Below, one piece after another: positions 35,901-48,641 of a stretch of DNA of 64,000 nt (position 1 is its first letter; the number at the start of each line of letters is the position of its first letter). The stretch comes from Numida meleagris. Lineage: Eukaryota; Chordata; Aves; Galliformes; Numididae. The stretch lies in assembly GCF_002078875.1 (NCBI RefSeq), contig NC_034414.1, forward strand, positions 23,552,616 to 23,616,615. Direction: 5' to 3'. The notes under the pieces were generated by a model. It was not told where the DNA came from. It did no database searches and saw only the letters and a program-made list of their open reading frames with translations. Both the position numbers and the translations under genes were made by a program.

Positions 35901-38900
35901 CATCACGTTTACAAACAAGGGCAAGAACTCTCTATAACTCTGAGTGACCAGCAACTAGCTCCATGCCCTAGCTGCAGATTCCTTTCTACAGAGAACTGCA
36001 CTGACCCTGATTGAAATTGCATTACCCGTTTGGGTGCCTCAAGCATGAAGACAGCCACAAAATGGAAGTAGCCTGCACACCCACCTGTCTCAACAACGGT
36101 AGAAAAGCTGCAGCCTACAAAGTGCTTTCATTCGCTACCAAGCAAAGCTTCAGCAAGCCACTACCAGTTCCCCAAGTGCATGGCACCTGCCCACAAGCAC
36201 TGCAAGCTACTGCCACCTCTGACAACCACGCAGAGCAGTTACTCCTGGCTGCAGCCAGCTGCCTGTGGTGAGCAGCACTCGAGTCTCCTGTCCCCAAGTT
36301 AAGGGTCTAATTCCCACCTCCGCCTCTAGTTCTAAGTCTTAGAGCCCATGCCCTCTTACTTTGGCTCTTCCTCCTGTTGCTGACCAACTTCCTAATTACC
36401 CATCACTTTGCTGACTTCTGGAATGGCCTTTGCTTAAGCATTTGTCTCTTCCTTTGAACTAGCGTATCCCTGATCTTGTGTGGTTCTCACTGTGGCACCT
36501 GGCTCTCATTGTGAAGGCTTTCTTTGGGCTGGCTCTCCATCCTTGGCTTCAGCCTGCTCTCAACACACAGCGATGTCTCCTGCCTCAAGGTAGCCGTGCC
36601 GTGGCAGCTCCCAGAGAACAGCTCCAGAAGTGACTAACTATCGGACACATTAAAATAAACCAGTGTGTGTCACTTGGCTGAAAGTGCAGGGAAGAGAACA
36701 GAAAGGTGTAATGATGGAGTGCACCGGGATGGAAGGTGGTATTCTGTAAGACGGTTTCTGCCTATTCCTCTTAGGCTTGCCAAGGATGGGAAAGTCCCTA
36801 AAAGAGTTTTTAGCTTCAGGAGACTGGAGGGCAGTCTCTGCAATTTTCAGACCTTTTATTACAACAGTGCAAATATTTCTGCACACATTTGTCAGTCTGT
36901 ATCCAGTATGACTTAAATGCTCTGGACACACACAATACGCCATTATCAACAAGCAGTGGGAGCAACAGAAAATCCACACCATTTCTGCCCAACCTCAGGG
37001 AAAAAAGATGGAAAATAGGACTGAAGCAAAAGAGAAATTTCTCTCCACTGAACACTTGCAAATTCATTAGCAAAGTGAATTTAAGTCATGTGACACAATG
37101 GCACTACTGAACAGAACACCATAATTCAGGGCAGAATCAGCCCAAAGGACTTCTGTTTTGTTCTATATCAAAATCCAAACTCACTCCTAGGCTGTGCCTC
37201 CATAGCACAGGACTAGCTTCTTTCCTACACAGGGCACTCTGGGAATGGGGCTTCCCAAACTATCCCCGAAATGAAGACAGAACATGCGGGCTCCAATCAC
37301 GCCCAGGAACTTACAAACTCTGTAGAGGAGCTCCTCACCCCAACAGCCATTGTTCTTCAAGTCAGCTCTCCCATACACGTCTCATCCAGCAGGAGATGCT
37401 CCCTCTCCTCTCACCTGTCTCTCTCATTATGCCTTACAGCCATAGACTGAGGTTTGGGGTTTGCCCTTGCCTTCGCCTCTTGATTTCAGCCTGATCAAAG
37501 GGCGCCATGTCAAAACAAGAAGAAAAGGGAAAAGAGTGACACATAGACTGCTCTCAGGGTGGGTGAGATCCTGAAGTGGGCTGAGCCTTTCTGTTTCCTC
37601 CCTCCCTCCCTTCCTCCCTCCCAGCTGCCCTTGATCCCGCAGAGAGGAGGAGAAAGGAGATGGGGTTACTGCCGTTCACTCGCACTGCACACAGGGCTCT
37701 CTCTCGTCTCTTTTCCTGTTTGCATGGAAGCATCGGTGCCTCTGACAAAGGAAGAGAGAAAGAGGCAGAAAGGGAGCGAGGAGATAATGGTAAGAAAGGA
37801 TAGACTCTTCACCGGTTAATTAACTGAAAATTAATAATAAGTCTATCAGGGCTGACGTGGCACCTTGCTGACATGAAATTCCTCCACAGGCCATTGACCC
37901 AAGTTCCCTTGAAGTCTACAAAACAGCACAAGCCAGGCTGAGGTAGCAAAACTCCAGTCCCTTTTATCCCTCCCAGGCTTACTATTCTTTCTTTCCCCTC
38001 AGCTTTCAAGCTTCTGGCTAATCTAGAATATAGCCATCCTCTGAACTGCCAAAACAAGAGCTTGCACTGGCTTCTAGCAAGGAAGATATTACAGTAACAG
38101 CACCCCCAACCATCCTACCAAATGACAAGCCAGCCCGGCCATCTAAGCCATGGCCCCGTGTCTCAGTGTGGGGAGCAAAGGGAGAACGGCTGCTCAGTGA
38201 CACCGGCTTCCGCAGCAAACACAGGGGAGAAGGCGAGCAGAACCTGCCATTTGCAGCTGAACTGCAATAATCCCCAGCTCCTGGCTGCAAATCCAGCTCC
38301 AACTGTCAAGCGGCAGTTTCACACCGCTATCAGCACCGACCTTCAGACGGCAGGAAATGCAACCGAGGCTCTGACAGAAGCTTCGAACAGGAAAAATCCC
38401 ATCTGTGCTCCTCCCAGGAGGATGAAGCACACAAAGCAGAACAGCTGCCCCCTCCTCCTATCAAAGAGCAAAGGGCAGCTCTGTGCTGCTACTTGGAAGA
38501 AGGGGAAGGGAGGGGATCCAGCCAGCAGCCTGCTCTGCAGTGTGTTTGTCAGCATCAGCTGTAAGAGCACTCCCTATGGAAATTCACACTGTAGCAGCAA
38601 CAGCGTTCTTTTGCCAGTGCCACTCACAATTTCCCCATGCAAATTAAGCTATCCAATCATTAGGTCTTTTTTTCCCTTGCACATTTAAATATATCTATAC
38701 ACAGGTGGTTTTGCTTAGTGTTTCACTTTGGCTGTCGGTGTCATTCTCTTGTACTTCTGACCACACCACCAGAGAAAACAATACAGGTAAAATTAAACGC
38801 AAAAAGTATTCAAACAATCTGGAAAACTTTCTGCTGTGAAGTTATCTGCTAACCAGCAGGAATTAAAGTTATCCTCAGATTTGTCAAGAGAACATGAATC

Positions 38901-41256
38901 AACAGAAATGGGAAAAACCCAGTGTCACCTGACTCAGAGGTAATGGCAGTACCTAGCTATGTTTAAACAGCCTGTTTTTTTCAAATGGGGTTTGTGCATC
39001 AGTGGAAAAAAGAAGAGTTAAAGAAACCTCCCTCTCCAACCACTGTGTACTATCACCTTGGTACCGTATGACAGAGAGAAAAAAAGAGAACCCTATCCGG
39101 CAGCCTTTGTTCTCCCTTTCTGAACTTGAGTCCCACAGGTATTACATCCCTGCTTCCAAGAATACAGGTCTGACTCACGAAGGGTGTGAGATGTCATCCC
39201 CACGCTATCTCCAAACTGAAGAGAAATGAGAACGAGCAAAAATGAAAGAAATAATGGTGACCACCTAAAGTAACACCCTGATGGCGGAGACCAGGGAAGA
39301 GGGCTAAACCCAGCCCACATCCAATAACAGAATCAAAGACATTACAGCCAGAAAAACAGCACTGCTGGCCTTTCGCTTCATGTAGTAAATAACGATAAAT
39401 AATCACATACTGTTTACCAGATTGTTTCCTTAAAGATAATTTAATCTCCACCAAACTCTCAGGGAATAACATCCCATGACTCTTGCCTATTCTAAGCAAG
39501 TGTCTCCAGCAGCTAGCATCATCAAGGGGAGATATGTGGGGCTCACCAGGTGGTCTCGGCCCATCCCTTCAGTATCAGCACCCAAAAGTGGCGCTGGCTC
39601 CTCTGAGGGAGAGCACGGACCGATTCACTGACAGCACTGAGCTGAAACAGGCAATAGCACTAAGAAACAGCAGCAACTTTTGCCAGCAAGACCAGATGAC
39701 AAAGGTCAAGCCAAGCTCCCCAAACTGTATGGTGAATCACAGCAAAGCCTGAAAGAGAACTTAAAAGCACTCAGCTAAGCCAGATCACCCTCTCAAAGTG
39801 GTCTCTATCCTCCAGCACCTCTACAACAGAAGAACACAGGGCAAAAGAAGAAAGAAAAACTGAGGTAGAGGGCTGTCAGTGGTACAGCTGTTTGTTCATT
39901 TTTCTGTTTCCTTCTTTCCACCCACTTCCTTTCATCAGCATGCTGCATATCACCATAGCTAACACGGGATTGTTTCTGGGAAACAGCTTTTTATAGTGCA
40001 TCTATATGGCACTTAGTATCCAAGCACCATCCCACCTAAAAGCATCTATCAAAACAAATACTACCACTCATCACAGGCAAAACAGAAATACAGTACTGGA
40101 TCACAAAGCAGGCAGGAAACTCATTAAGATTCCCTTAAGGGCAGTAGGGGAAAAATACCGATTCCCATTCATAGAAATATTATCCCTAGATGTAGCACAG
40201 AGGTCAGGAAGAAATGACAATACTACCGACACGCTCATATAAAGAACGTATCAGATGAATACTGAAACTGAGTCTAAATTGCTTCAAAGCAAGCTGGACC
40301 ATTCCACATTTTGGCCCATTCAGCACTCATCCATTACCTAGGATACATTTTGGCAGATTTTGCCAATGTAGCTCTTAGAAGAAGGGCAAAAGAGAGGCAG
40401 AGCTTCCCACCTACAGCTAAATTATACATCCAAACCTAAATCAGCAAGAAGAGATCAGAAAAATTGCCAAGAAACTCAGTTGGGATGGACATTTAGGGGT
40501 GTAGGGGTGCAGACCAGAAGACTATTAGGAGCTCTGCTGGAAGGCAAACTTGCTCTGCTTTTGACTTTACTATCCTAGATCCTGGCCCTCATGGTCTATT
40601 TCTGCTCTGGGGTCACTTCAGCTAAACACTTAGAAGGTACAGTAACAGCAGGATAAAGAGGAGGAATTATTTTTCTTTTTTAAATAAACCCACAAATGAA
40701 AGCTCGAAGGGAAGGGTTAAAGGTCTGAAAATGAGAGAAAGAGGATCCGTGTGACAGGAAGAGAGCGTGTGTGTGTCGATCCCATTCCCTCTGAGGTTCC
40801 TGGCCAAATGCAGAGCTGAACTTTCTGCAGACTTTGTCCTGCCAAGTCATGTTCCCTTCTCACACCGCCTGACATCACCACAAACACTCAGCTGGAAAAC
40901 AGTCCGGAGCAGGGCAGAGTCCGCTGTGGCACCACCAGCCAGTGGGATGGCTGCAGAGTGGCACACCCTCCAGCTGGCCGGGCTGAGCCTCCACTCCTGC
41001 AGGTAATCTCCAGGCACCCGGAGCTTCACCCTGGTTCATCCAAACAGAGCTCTAACACAGGACAAGGGGACCTGAGGTGCTAGCAGATCAGTGCTTTTCT
41101 ATGGCCAAATTCCTACAGCCCCGAACAGATTGGAAGCCTGCACAAAATCTCTAACAGAGAAAAACAAAGGAATCTAAGTAAGAGACTGTCAGGTTTCAGC
41201 TAAGCAACATACCACAAGGAGCCCACCCCGTTCCCAGCTCCTGTGTAATCCCACCA

Positions 41257-41274
41257 GGAGGAGGAGGAGGAGGA
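41257..41274. repeat. GGA trinucleotide repeat
   Basis: Six AGG/GGA units in a row in non-coding sequence. Confidence 0.9.
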
Positions 41275-44200
41275 AGCCAATGGCAGAACTCACAGGCCAC
41301 CAACCAAAGAACCACGAGCCAGTGGCTCTGCACAGATGAAAGCTCGGGCAGAGGCCATATGAAACAAGCAAACAAGCAAACATTATTCCAGTCAGAGAGC
41401 TCCTGCCAGCCGCCTTCTCAGAAACAGCTGCAGACCCAGCGAGGTGAGCGTGAGCGTGTGGGAGCAGGTAATGGGGCCGCCAGCAGGCGGCTGGGCTTCT
41501 TATCCTGATCCTCGCACCAAAGTTACGTGTGGGGATGGCTGCTGCTTCTGGGACTGCAGAAGGCACCACCCAGAGCAAGTATCGGGGAGTACCACTGGGA
41601 GGTGAGGCTAGAACGGAGCAGAACAAAATCTCCAGTCTCTCCTTGTTTTAACTTCCAGTCCCAACCCCAACCTGCTGCTAAAAGCACGATAGGAAAATAA
41701 TCTCAAAGTGCAAGTAAGGGAGAGAAAAAAAACACGTTTTCTTCAGGAAAAGGCTTCCACTTTCTCCACTCCTGTTCTATTTCTAGGAAAACAAAGAGCA
41801 ATTCGGCTGCTTCTGCAGAGCAAGGGAAAAGTTTTCTTCAGTTCGACAAAAGCCTAAAAGTTAACTCCCCTCCTCCCACACATGCTTAGACAACAGGAGC
41901 TTCACGGCAGGGTCTGAGCTCATCCATATTCTCTATTTCAGAACACTCCCAAAGTCGGTACCTGAAGGCCAGATGCCAGCTTCCTCTCTAGCATTCAGAG
42001 TGCACAGCTGCTGAGCTGCCTCGGTGGCAGTGCCTGTGCGAGCTGCAGCGCGCTGCCGAGGGCCTCGCACCCGTGTGCAAGTCAGGGCAAGTGCCATCAG
42101 AGCCGGTCCCAAAGGCTCTCCCAGTGCAGCTTCACGCGCCCGCAAACATCCGCACGTGGGTTCCTCCTGGGAGGTGCTCAAGAAGCCACTGCACACACGT
42201 AACTGAGAGTCTGACCGTATAAAAACTTCCAGGAAAAGCCACTGGTGCAGCACGTGGAGTCATGACCCTGGCCACCGAGATACACTATAGAACTGTTTCA
42301 GAAGCCTACACCTCTTTGCCCTCATTTCATAAAGGCCCTAAATAGACTACTTAAATTCCAAATATTTCTATTTATAGAGGACTTTACACACATTTTTCCA
42401 AGATTACACTCACGAAATTTTTTACAACAATGACAATTTACGATAAAGCCTAATACAAATACTTAAACAAACCCTCTCCAAGCAGCACGCAGTCGCTGTG
42501 GAATGTTTAAAGAACGCAATTCCTAAACTTGAGAAAGTTCTTAAGTCCCTGGAACCAGAATCCATTGAAGGACCGATCCATAAAGGGCAGGAGGCTGTTT
42601 CATCAATGTGATCATTCACTGAAAGCTGGGGGAGGGAAGCACGCATGGGGAGGGAGGTGTTTTTCTCTTCCAATCTATGAAGAAAAACAACACAAGGGAG
42701 GATGAGTTATGCTCATTCTAAGATCTGGAAGGACACAATGACCAAAAACATGCAGTTCATTTTGATAAGTACAGATAACACTGCCTTGTTAAAGCAAAAC
42801 CATTTTAACACCACACACGCCAGTAAGCTTATTTTTTTTCTTATGCGTCCAGCACTTGATTATAGTCTAATTATCAAAATTTAGTTTTGCATGCTTTTAA
42901 TTTGACCTTTTAATGCAAATAGTTTTGCAGAAGTCATTAGGAAAGAAGTTACTCATCTAGTAAATCCGAATGACCTTCTTCCAATGTAAACATTTGCTGT
43001 GATATAATAGCACAAACTGATGTATGCAGATACACTGTATCATCCTGCTTAGCAAGTAATAAATTAGCCTAGCCGATTAGAACAAACCTTGCTCTTAGGA
43101 AAACACCAAATGCAAAACAAGGCTTACGTGAATTACTTGGATCACCAACTTCAATCGTGACTTAAAATCAGCAAGTGGAAGTCTTGCTTTGAGCCACGCA
43201 GCTGTGTTTGTTTCATAGCTGGACCGTGGTCAGCCAAGACTCCCCTTTCTCAAGAGGGGCTGAGGATCTAACTTCTATGCCCAGCTGTTTCAAGAAATTT
43301 TACGCTTATATTTGTCAGTATTTTAAAAAAAAAACAACCTTAAACTAGAAAATCTAATATGCCAGGGAACACCTATTCTCTTGTCAGTCAGCAACCAGTG
43401 TGATACCCACCTAACATCGTTTATTTACATCCCAGAGATGTTTCTACAAGTATATAATACAACTTGGCTCTGCAGCACAGCTTTGACAGCCTTTCAGTCC
43501 TCCCATCCCATGAGAGTTCTCCTACTTAATCCTAGACACAACAATTTTGGTAGGTTCCAAATTCAGAGAATTACATCTCTTATTTTCAAACTCAGTTCTC
43601 ATCATTTTGCCATCAACTAAAGTAACACACATTTTCCCCCTCTCTTACACATAAAAGCAGGATTTTGCTTTTCCCTGCGTGTGCTACCCAAAGTGGCCTT
43701 TGCCCTCCCCAAACAAGAGGCTAAAAAGCCTGACAGTGCATATTCCAACTCACTTTACAAAGTGATAATGATATCACCTTAACATTTTCTTTTGGATTCT
43801 CAGTAAAGCAAGCAATTTTGCCTTAAAGGAAATCTGCTTTTCAGATCTCCAGATCTAAACTAGCAAGTCGCAAAGGCTCCAGGGATATCTCCTTGTTACT
43901 GAGGACGCAAGAGATGAATTTGTCCGTGCTCCAAAAATGGAAAAAAAAAGTATTTTGTCCTAAGCAGGAAGTCACAGAACAAAGCAATGCAGGGCGCTGA
44001 AGTAACCCATCATACCACCTTTAAAAGAGATATTTTTAAGATCTGCCAGAACGAAGAAGGCCTCATCTAATTTAACAATATTCTGTCCATCTATTATACC
44101 AAGGCTTATTAAAATGCAGCTTCTAGCTGCAGTAACCACAACGAAAATGCAAGGTCAAATGTTGCACTTACGTATTAGCAGAAGTATGATCTGAAGACCA

Positions 44201-44729
44201 AGTTCAACCTGTTTGCAGAATGGATGCAGAACCGTACCCGTGCAGAAAGCACTCCCCCAAATTCCCTCCTAAGATGAGGTTCCTTCCCACTCAGTTTCCA
44301 CAGCAGAGAATGTGATCCTGCCCTCCTAAATTGTTATGCTGTGAGGAAAACAAGGCAATGCACTGCACTGCAGAGCAGCAGAACGATTTCGCCCAGCCAA
44401 GCAAAATAGCTTTTTTTGTAAGGCTTTACCTTAGTGCTGAAACGGTTATTTTTCTCCAAGACTGTCAGATGTGCGAATCTTATTGCTTGGTGGGGAAGGA
44501 GGGAGGAAAATGACAAAATCTGATAAGCTTTCCAATTCAATTTGCAAAGACGCACAGATCGGTGACAATGAGACTCTCACAGCAGCTGCTTCCACAGAGG
44601 ATCATCCTTCAATGCATTCAAAGACAAAGCACGTTATATTCTATCATCTTCCCTGGGCAGATGGGAACATGACTTCTGAGAAACAGCAATGGTTAAAGAC
44701 TTTAAATTCAAAACTTGAAATTTTGGAAG

Positions 44730-44749
44730 AAAAAAAAAAAAAAAAAAAA
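44730..44749. repeat. A20 homopolymer
   Basis: A run of about 20 A with no recognisable SINE or LINE body upstream. Confidence 0.9.
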
Positions 44750-46249
44750 GTCCATCTTGATGGCCATACAGTCACAGAGCAGATCTAGTTACAAAAGATG
44801 TAACTTGAGAAGTCTGAGCCCATTGCCGTTTCTAAAGACTGGATCAAACATCAACAGCAAAATTCATCCTTCTCTTTACCAAAGAATGAGCGCTCCCAGT
44901 GTCATAACAGCAATTCCTAGAGAAAGCACCTTGACTGAAAAAGTTATCTGAACGGAGATAACAGCAATCTAACACGCTTCAACACGCTGAAAACACAGCT
45001 CTACCTACAGGTGTGGGCTCAGCATAAGGCAGCAAGGTCCTGTCCATACCTCTGCAGCACAACACCTGCTGTCCTGCACACCGCCGGCTCCTCGCTGCAC
45101 CACGGCCGGCAAAGGGAACACCGTGACGAGGCGCAGAGCTGCAGCTGCAGCAGCTGCTAACTGCCAGCAGCAGTAACCCACGGCACACTGCCAGAACACG
45201 GCAACTCAGTGATAAAGTTTCTTGTTGTTTGACGTTTTTTTGATTAGGTGATTCATACACAGAATCCCTGCTACAGTGCTTCTCCTTGCACCCCGTTACA
45301 GCACAAGCAGCTGCAGGATTCCTTGGACAGCTACAGAATGGTGGAGATAGGAGGGGAGCTAATTATTTTAGCCCCTATTTTTCTCTTCTAAAAGTTGGCG
45401 GCCCTCTGTGAAGAATGCACGTCTGTAAGCACACATAAGAAAGAAACCTTGCTGAACTCAAGTGCTAGACTCCAATGAGGGACTACAGCAGGCAGCATCC
45501 AGCCTGCATCGCAGGCCTTGCAGCAGCAAGAGCCCTCTGGTGAATGTGTCACGGGTGTGGCTGTGGAGAAATGCAGCAAGGCCAAACTCCATCTGGTCCT
45601 GGCACAACCTGTACTATGTCCGATGCCGCCTCTCCACAACCCAAAAGAAAGCAAGGCTGAGCTTAGTAACATTCAGCTGCAATCTTCACACCAGATTTGC
45701 TCCCTTAACTGGAAGAGAAGACCACTACTCACTGAAGGACGTAACAAGGAGATTTTCCTTTTTCTGTCTGTCCCCAGTAGAGCCGTCTCCCTAGCGCTTT
45801 GGAAGCAGCACACTCCATGCACCTTGGGATGAGTGGCAGAGCTCAGAGGACAGTCTGCCCTCTCTGCAAACATGACCTGCAGCCACAGCCGGGAGCTGGC
45901 TGCCGCAGCAATCCAAAGCGTTAGTCAGGCGTGTGAGTCAGTGGCGGAGACTCCCTTAGAAAAGCTTTGCAGTGAAGGGCCCAGCTGTGCCTTTAGGGAG
46001 AAGAAAGGGGGGGGTCCACAAGAGAAAGCATTCCTCTTTAAGCATCGATCCAAGGCATGCTGCTGTCCTGCAACGGAACACCCGCTGTTAAGAGCCTGTA
46101 GACCTGTTACCCTCTTACAGCCCCACGCGCGCTTGCCGTGGGTCTGTGTTCCAGAACGCCGGTGGTCGGAGCTGACAGTACGTAACAGGTGAACCAACAG
46201 AAATACAGAGCCGAGCCGCACAGACGGGGAAAGGCAACAAAGTTACCAC

Positions 46250-47110
46250 TAACAGAGTAAACACCACTCCGCACCTGACAGCCGATCCAGCAGACACGCG
46301 AGCTCTCTGGACGCAGGACATCGGCGACGTCCCCAGCCCCGACCTCGCTTCAGCTCCTCCACCCGCCCGTTCTCTCCTCCCAGAGCGCCCCCTCCAGCGC
46401 CGTGACCCCGGAGCCCCGCCGTCCCCAGGGCAGGGCCCTTCGCCGTCCGCACCGCGCAGCCCCGAGCCGCCCGCTCCAGCCCGAGCACGGAAAGGCGAAG
46501 CCGTGACCGCCGCCTCGGGGCTCCGCTCGGCGGGACGGGGCCGCCCCGGCTCCTTTCCAGCACCTTCCAGCGCCGCCCGCGGCCGAGCACCAGGAGCGCG
46601 GCGCAGGCCTCGGGCCGGGCGGCGGCGGAGCCGAGCGCTCCCCTTTCCACCCCTCCTGCCCGCTCCAGCCCCGGAGGAAAGTTACCGGGTGGCGTGGCTC
46701 CTCGGCGGCCCCGGCGACGGGAAGCCACCGCCCCCGGCAGGTGCCCGAGCGGCCGGCGGCGGCGCGGCCCGGCTGCGTGCTGCGGAGCTGCCGTGATGTA
46801 ACGCGCGGCCCCGCCGCCCACCGCACGCCCGGGCCGGCCCGCCCCGTTCCGGCCCGGCGGCAGCGACCGCCCCCGGGCAGCCGAGCCCTCGGGAGAACGA
46901 AACCAAAGAGGGGCGCCGTGCCGTCCCGGTCCTTCCGCATCGGCCTCAGCTCGGATCGCCGTCCCGACGCGAAAGTCACCGAAGAAGCAGCAAACAGAAG
47001 TGCCGCTGTCCCACGGGGCGCTAACAGCAGCGGGTGCAGCTCACGCTTCTGCCCGGCTCCTGCCCGTGCCCGGCGGTGCTCAGGGCCACCCCGCATCGCT
47101 CCTCTGTGTC
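46250..47110. promoter_or_regulatory. CpG island, candidate NR1H3 distal promoter
   Basis: A second dense CpG block, separated from the ACP2 island by about 0.9 kb of ordinary sequence. Minus-strand donor-like sites occur at its left edge, GTCAG|GTGCGG with the exon end at 46275, and inside it, CCCG|GTAACT near 46684. Both suit a non-coding first exon of NR1H3, which has no other CpG-rich start. This is inference from position; no transcript evidence is available. Confidence 0.5.
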
Positions 47111-48438
47111 ACTTTTCTCGAAGCAGCAGAGAACCAAACCCGAAACCAACAAAATTGGTACCTCCAGTTAAGCGCACACAGTCCTGACCTGCAAATACTT
47201 TTGTTCTCCCCACGCCCCCTATGGCACAGCATCAGCAGCAACACCAGGAAAAATCAGCGTGACCTGATGCTTTCCAAGAGATATGAAATCGCATTCATTT
47301 TAATTCATTACACATTCAAGCACGTCAAACAAATGGCTCGATCCATCTGACCATCGACCCTGAGTTACACAGACATAATCCCTCTATTTCTGTAAGAAGC
47401 GATGTGTGACTTCCAGTGCTGCAAAGCACACGCATTCCTAAGCAAACACAGGCTGGTTCCTGTGCTGCCAGGCACCGTGCTACCAAGATTCCCTCGCAAA
47501 CCTGAGAATCGTGTTTCCATCTTCCTTCAAAAAAGCAAAAGCTGAGAGCCCTGTGTCTCCGAGCACCAGTAGGTACAGACGGGCAGCGCGTACCACCACA
47601 TACTTCAACCACCCATGATTTTCTCCTCCTTTCTTTAAGCAGCCCCACCAGCCCCCAGGCAGTGGCACAGCAGCTGCATGTCCAGCAGCAGAGGCCGGGC
47701 CTCCTTCCCCTCTGTGATCCCCCGAGGGCCTCAAGGAAGAACCGAACCTGGGCACAACCTGCAAAGGATGGGCCTTTGTCAGCAGAGCTCTCTGTCAGAG
47801 CACGGCCTGGCAGGCACCTCAGGCAGGCCCAGGGGACGGGCGGCACAGAGCCAGAGCATGGGCTGTGCGTGCCAGCACGTTTGCACTCTTTCTATCCCAT
47901 AAAACACACCCCAGGGGATGCAAGAATACTGTGAAACTTTCACTGTTTTCAAGAGAACGGCACGTGGAGAAGCTGACAGCCTGTCTGGATGCAGACTGAG
48001 GGGACGTTTTATGAGAAACGCGGCGACCATCGCACGCTGTAACTCGGACGATGCCTCGCATTTACGAGCTCGGCCCGGGAACTGTTTAAGCAGCGCCATC
48101 ACCGAGCACGGGAGGGGGAACCGCGGAGCTGGGACACCGGGGCCGAGAGCGGGCACAGCCCCGGAAGACCACACGCTGCCCTCGGTCCCGCCGCGAAGCC
48201 GCAAAGGGGGAGGGGGGGGGACGCCGGCGCGGCCCTCAGCGACACCGCACAGCGCCGCGAGCCGGCCCGCGGAGGCCGGCGGGACAACCGGCGCGCCCCG
48301 GGCTCGTTTACCAGCGGAAGGAGCCGCCCGTCGTCCCCTCGCGTCCAGCGAAGGCCTCGGGGCCGCCCCGGCCCGGCCGGGCCCTGCCCGCCTCAGCGCC
48401 GGCCCCGCCGCCCGCCTCAGCCGGGCCCGGGCCAGGCC

Positions 48439-48448
48439 GCGCATGCGC
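48439..48448. promoter_or_regulatory. NRF1-type palindrome GCGCATGCGC
   Basis: A perfect match to the core of the NRF1 consensus (YGCGCAYGCGCR), 95 bases before the ACP2 start codon, in the expected core-promoter position. Occupancy is not shown by sequence. Confidence 0.55.
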
Positions 48449-48542
48449 CGTGCGGGAGGAAGGCACGCGCCCTCCGGCAGCGCGCGGAGAACTGCGTCCG
48501 TGCGGCGCGCGGGCCCGGCGGTTGGGTTCCGCGGCGAGCGCG

Positions 48543-48641
48543 ATGGCGGCGGGGCGGCCGGCGGGCGCCGTGCTGCTCCTCCTGGCGGTGTGGCTGCAGC
48601 CGCCGCCCGTCCGGTCCCGCAGCCTCCGTTTCGTGACGCTG
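48543..48641 (+). CDS. ACP2: ACP2 exon 1 (signal peptide)
   Basis: Residues 1-33: start [20 protein letters not shown], a hydrophobic core, cleavage probably near RSR, then SLRFVTL, the first strand of the enzyme. The donor is CTG|GTGAGG. An upstream in-frame open stretch exists, but this ATG gives the proper signal peptide. Confidence 0.95.

Larger units (their letters stand above)
31744..46240. other. NR1H3 upstream region: probable 5' intron(s), no coding exon recognised
   Basis: About 14.5 kb separates the first NR1H3 coding exon from the CpG islands near ACP2. By analogy with human, where NR1H3 starts head to head with ACP2, this is probably NR1H3 5' intron. Low-complexity items are a TTAATTAA-rich block (32868-32906), CCT-rich sequence (37598-37622), a GGA repeat (41257-41274) and A20 (44730-44749). 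The longest open frame (38122-38688, plus, 188 codons) has no recognisable domain. Confidence 0.55.

Noticed and set aside
38122..38688. Plus-strand open frame of 188 codons in ordinary-composition DNA
   Set aside because: An open run of this size is about what chance gives across six frames of 64 kb. It has no domain, no splice support and no codon bias that I can see.
46249..47187. Several long open frames on both strands in the 46.2-47.1 kb CpG island
   Set aside because: Stop codons are rare in such G+C-rich DNA; the frames overlap each other on both strands and have no family resemblance.
47961..47966. CACGTG E-box upstream of ACP2 as a TFEB (CLEAR) site
   Set aside because: The flanks (GG...GA) do not fit the GTCACGTGAC consensus, and it lies nearly 600 bases before the start codon.
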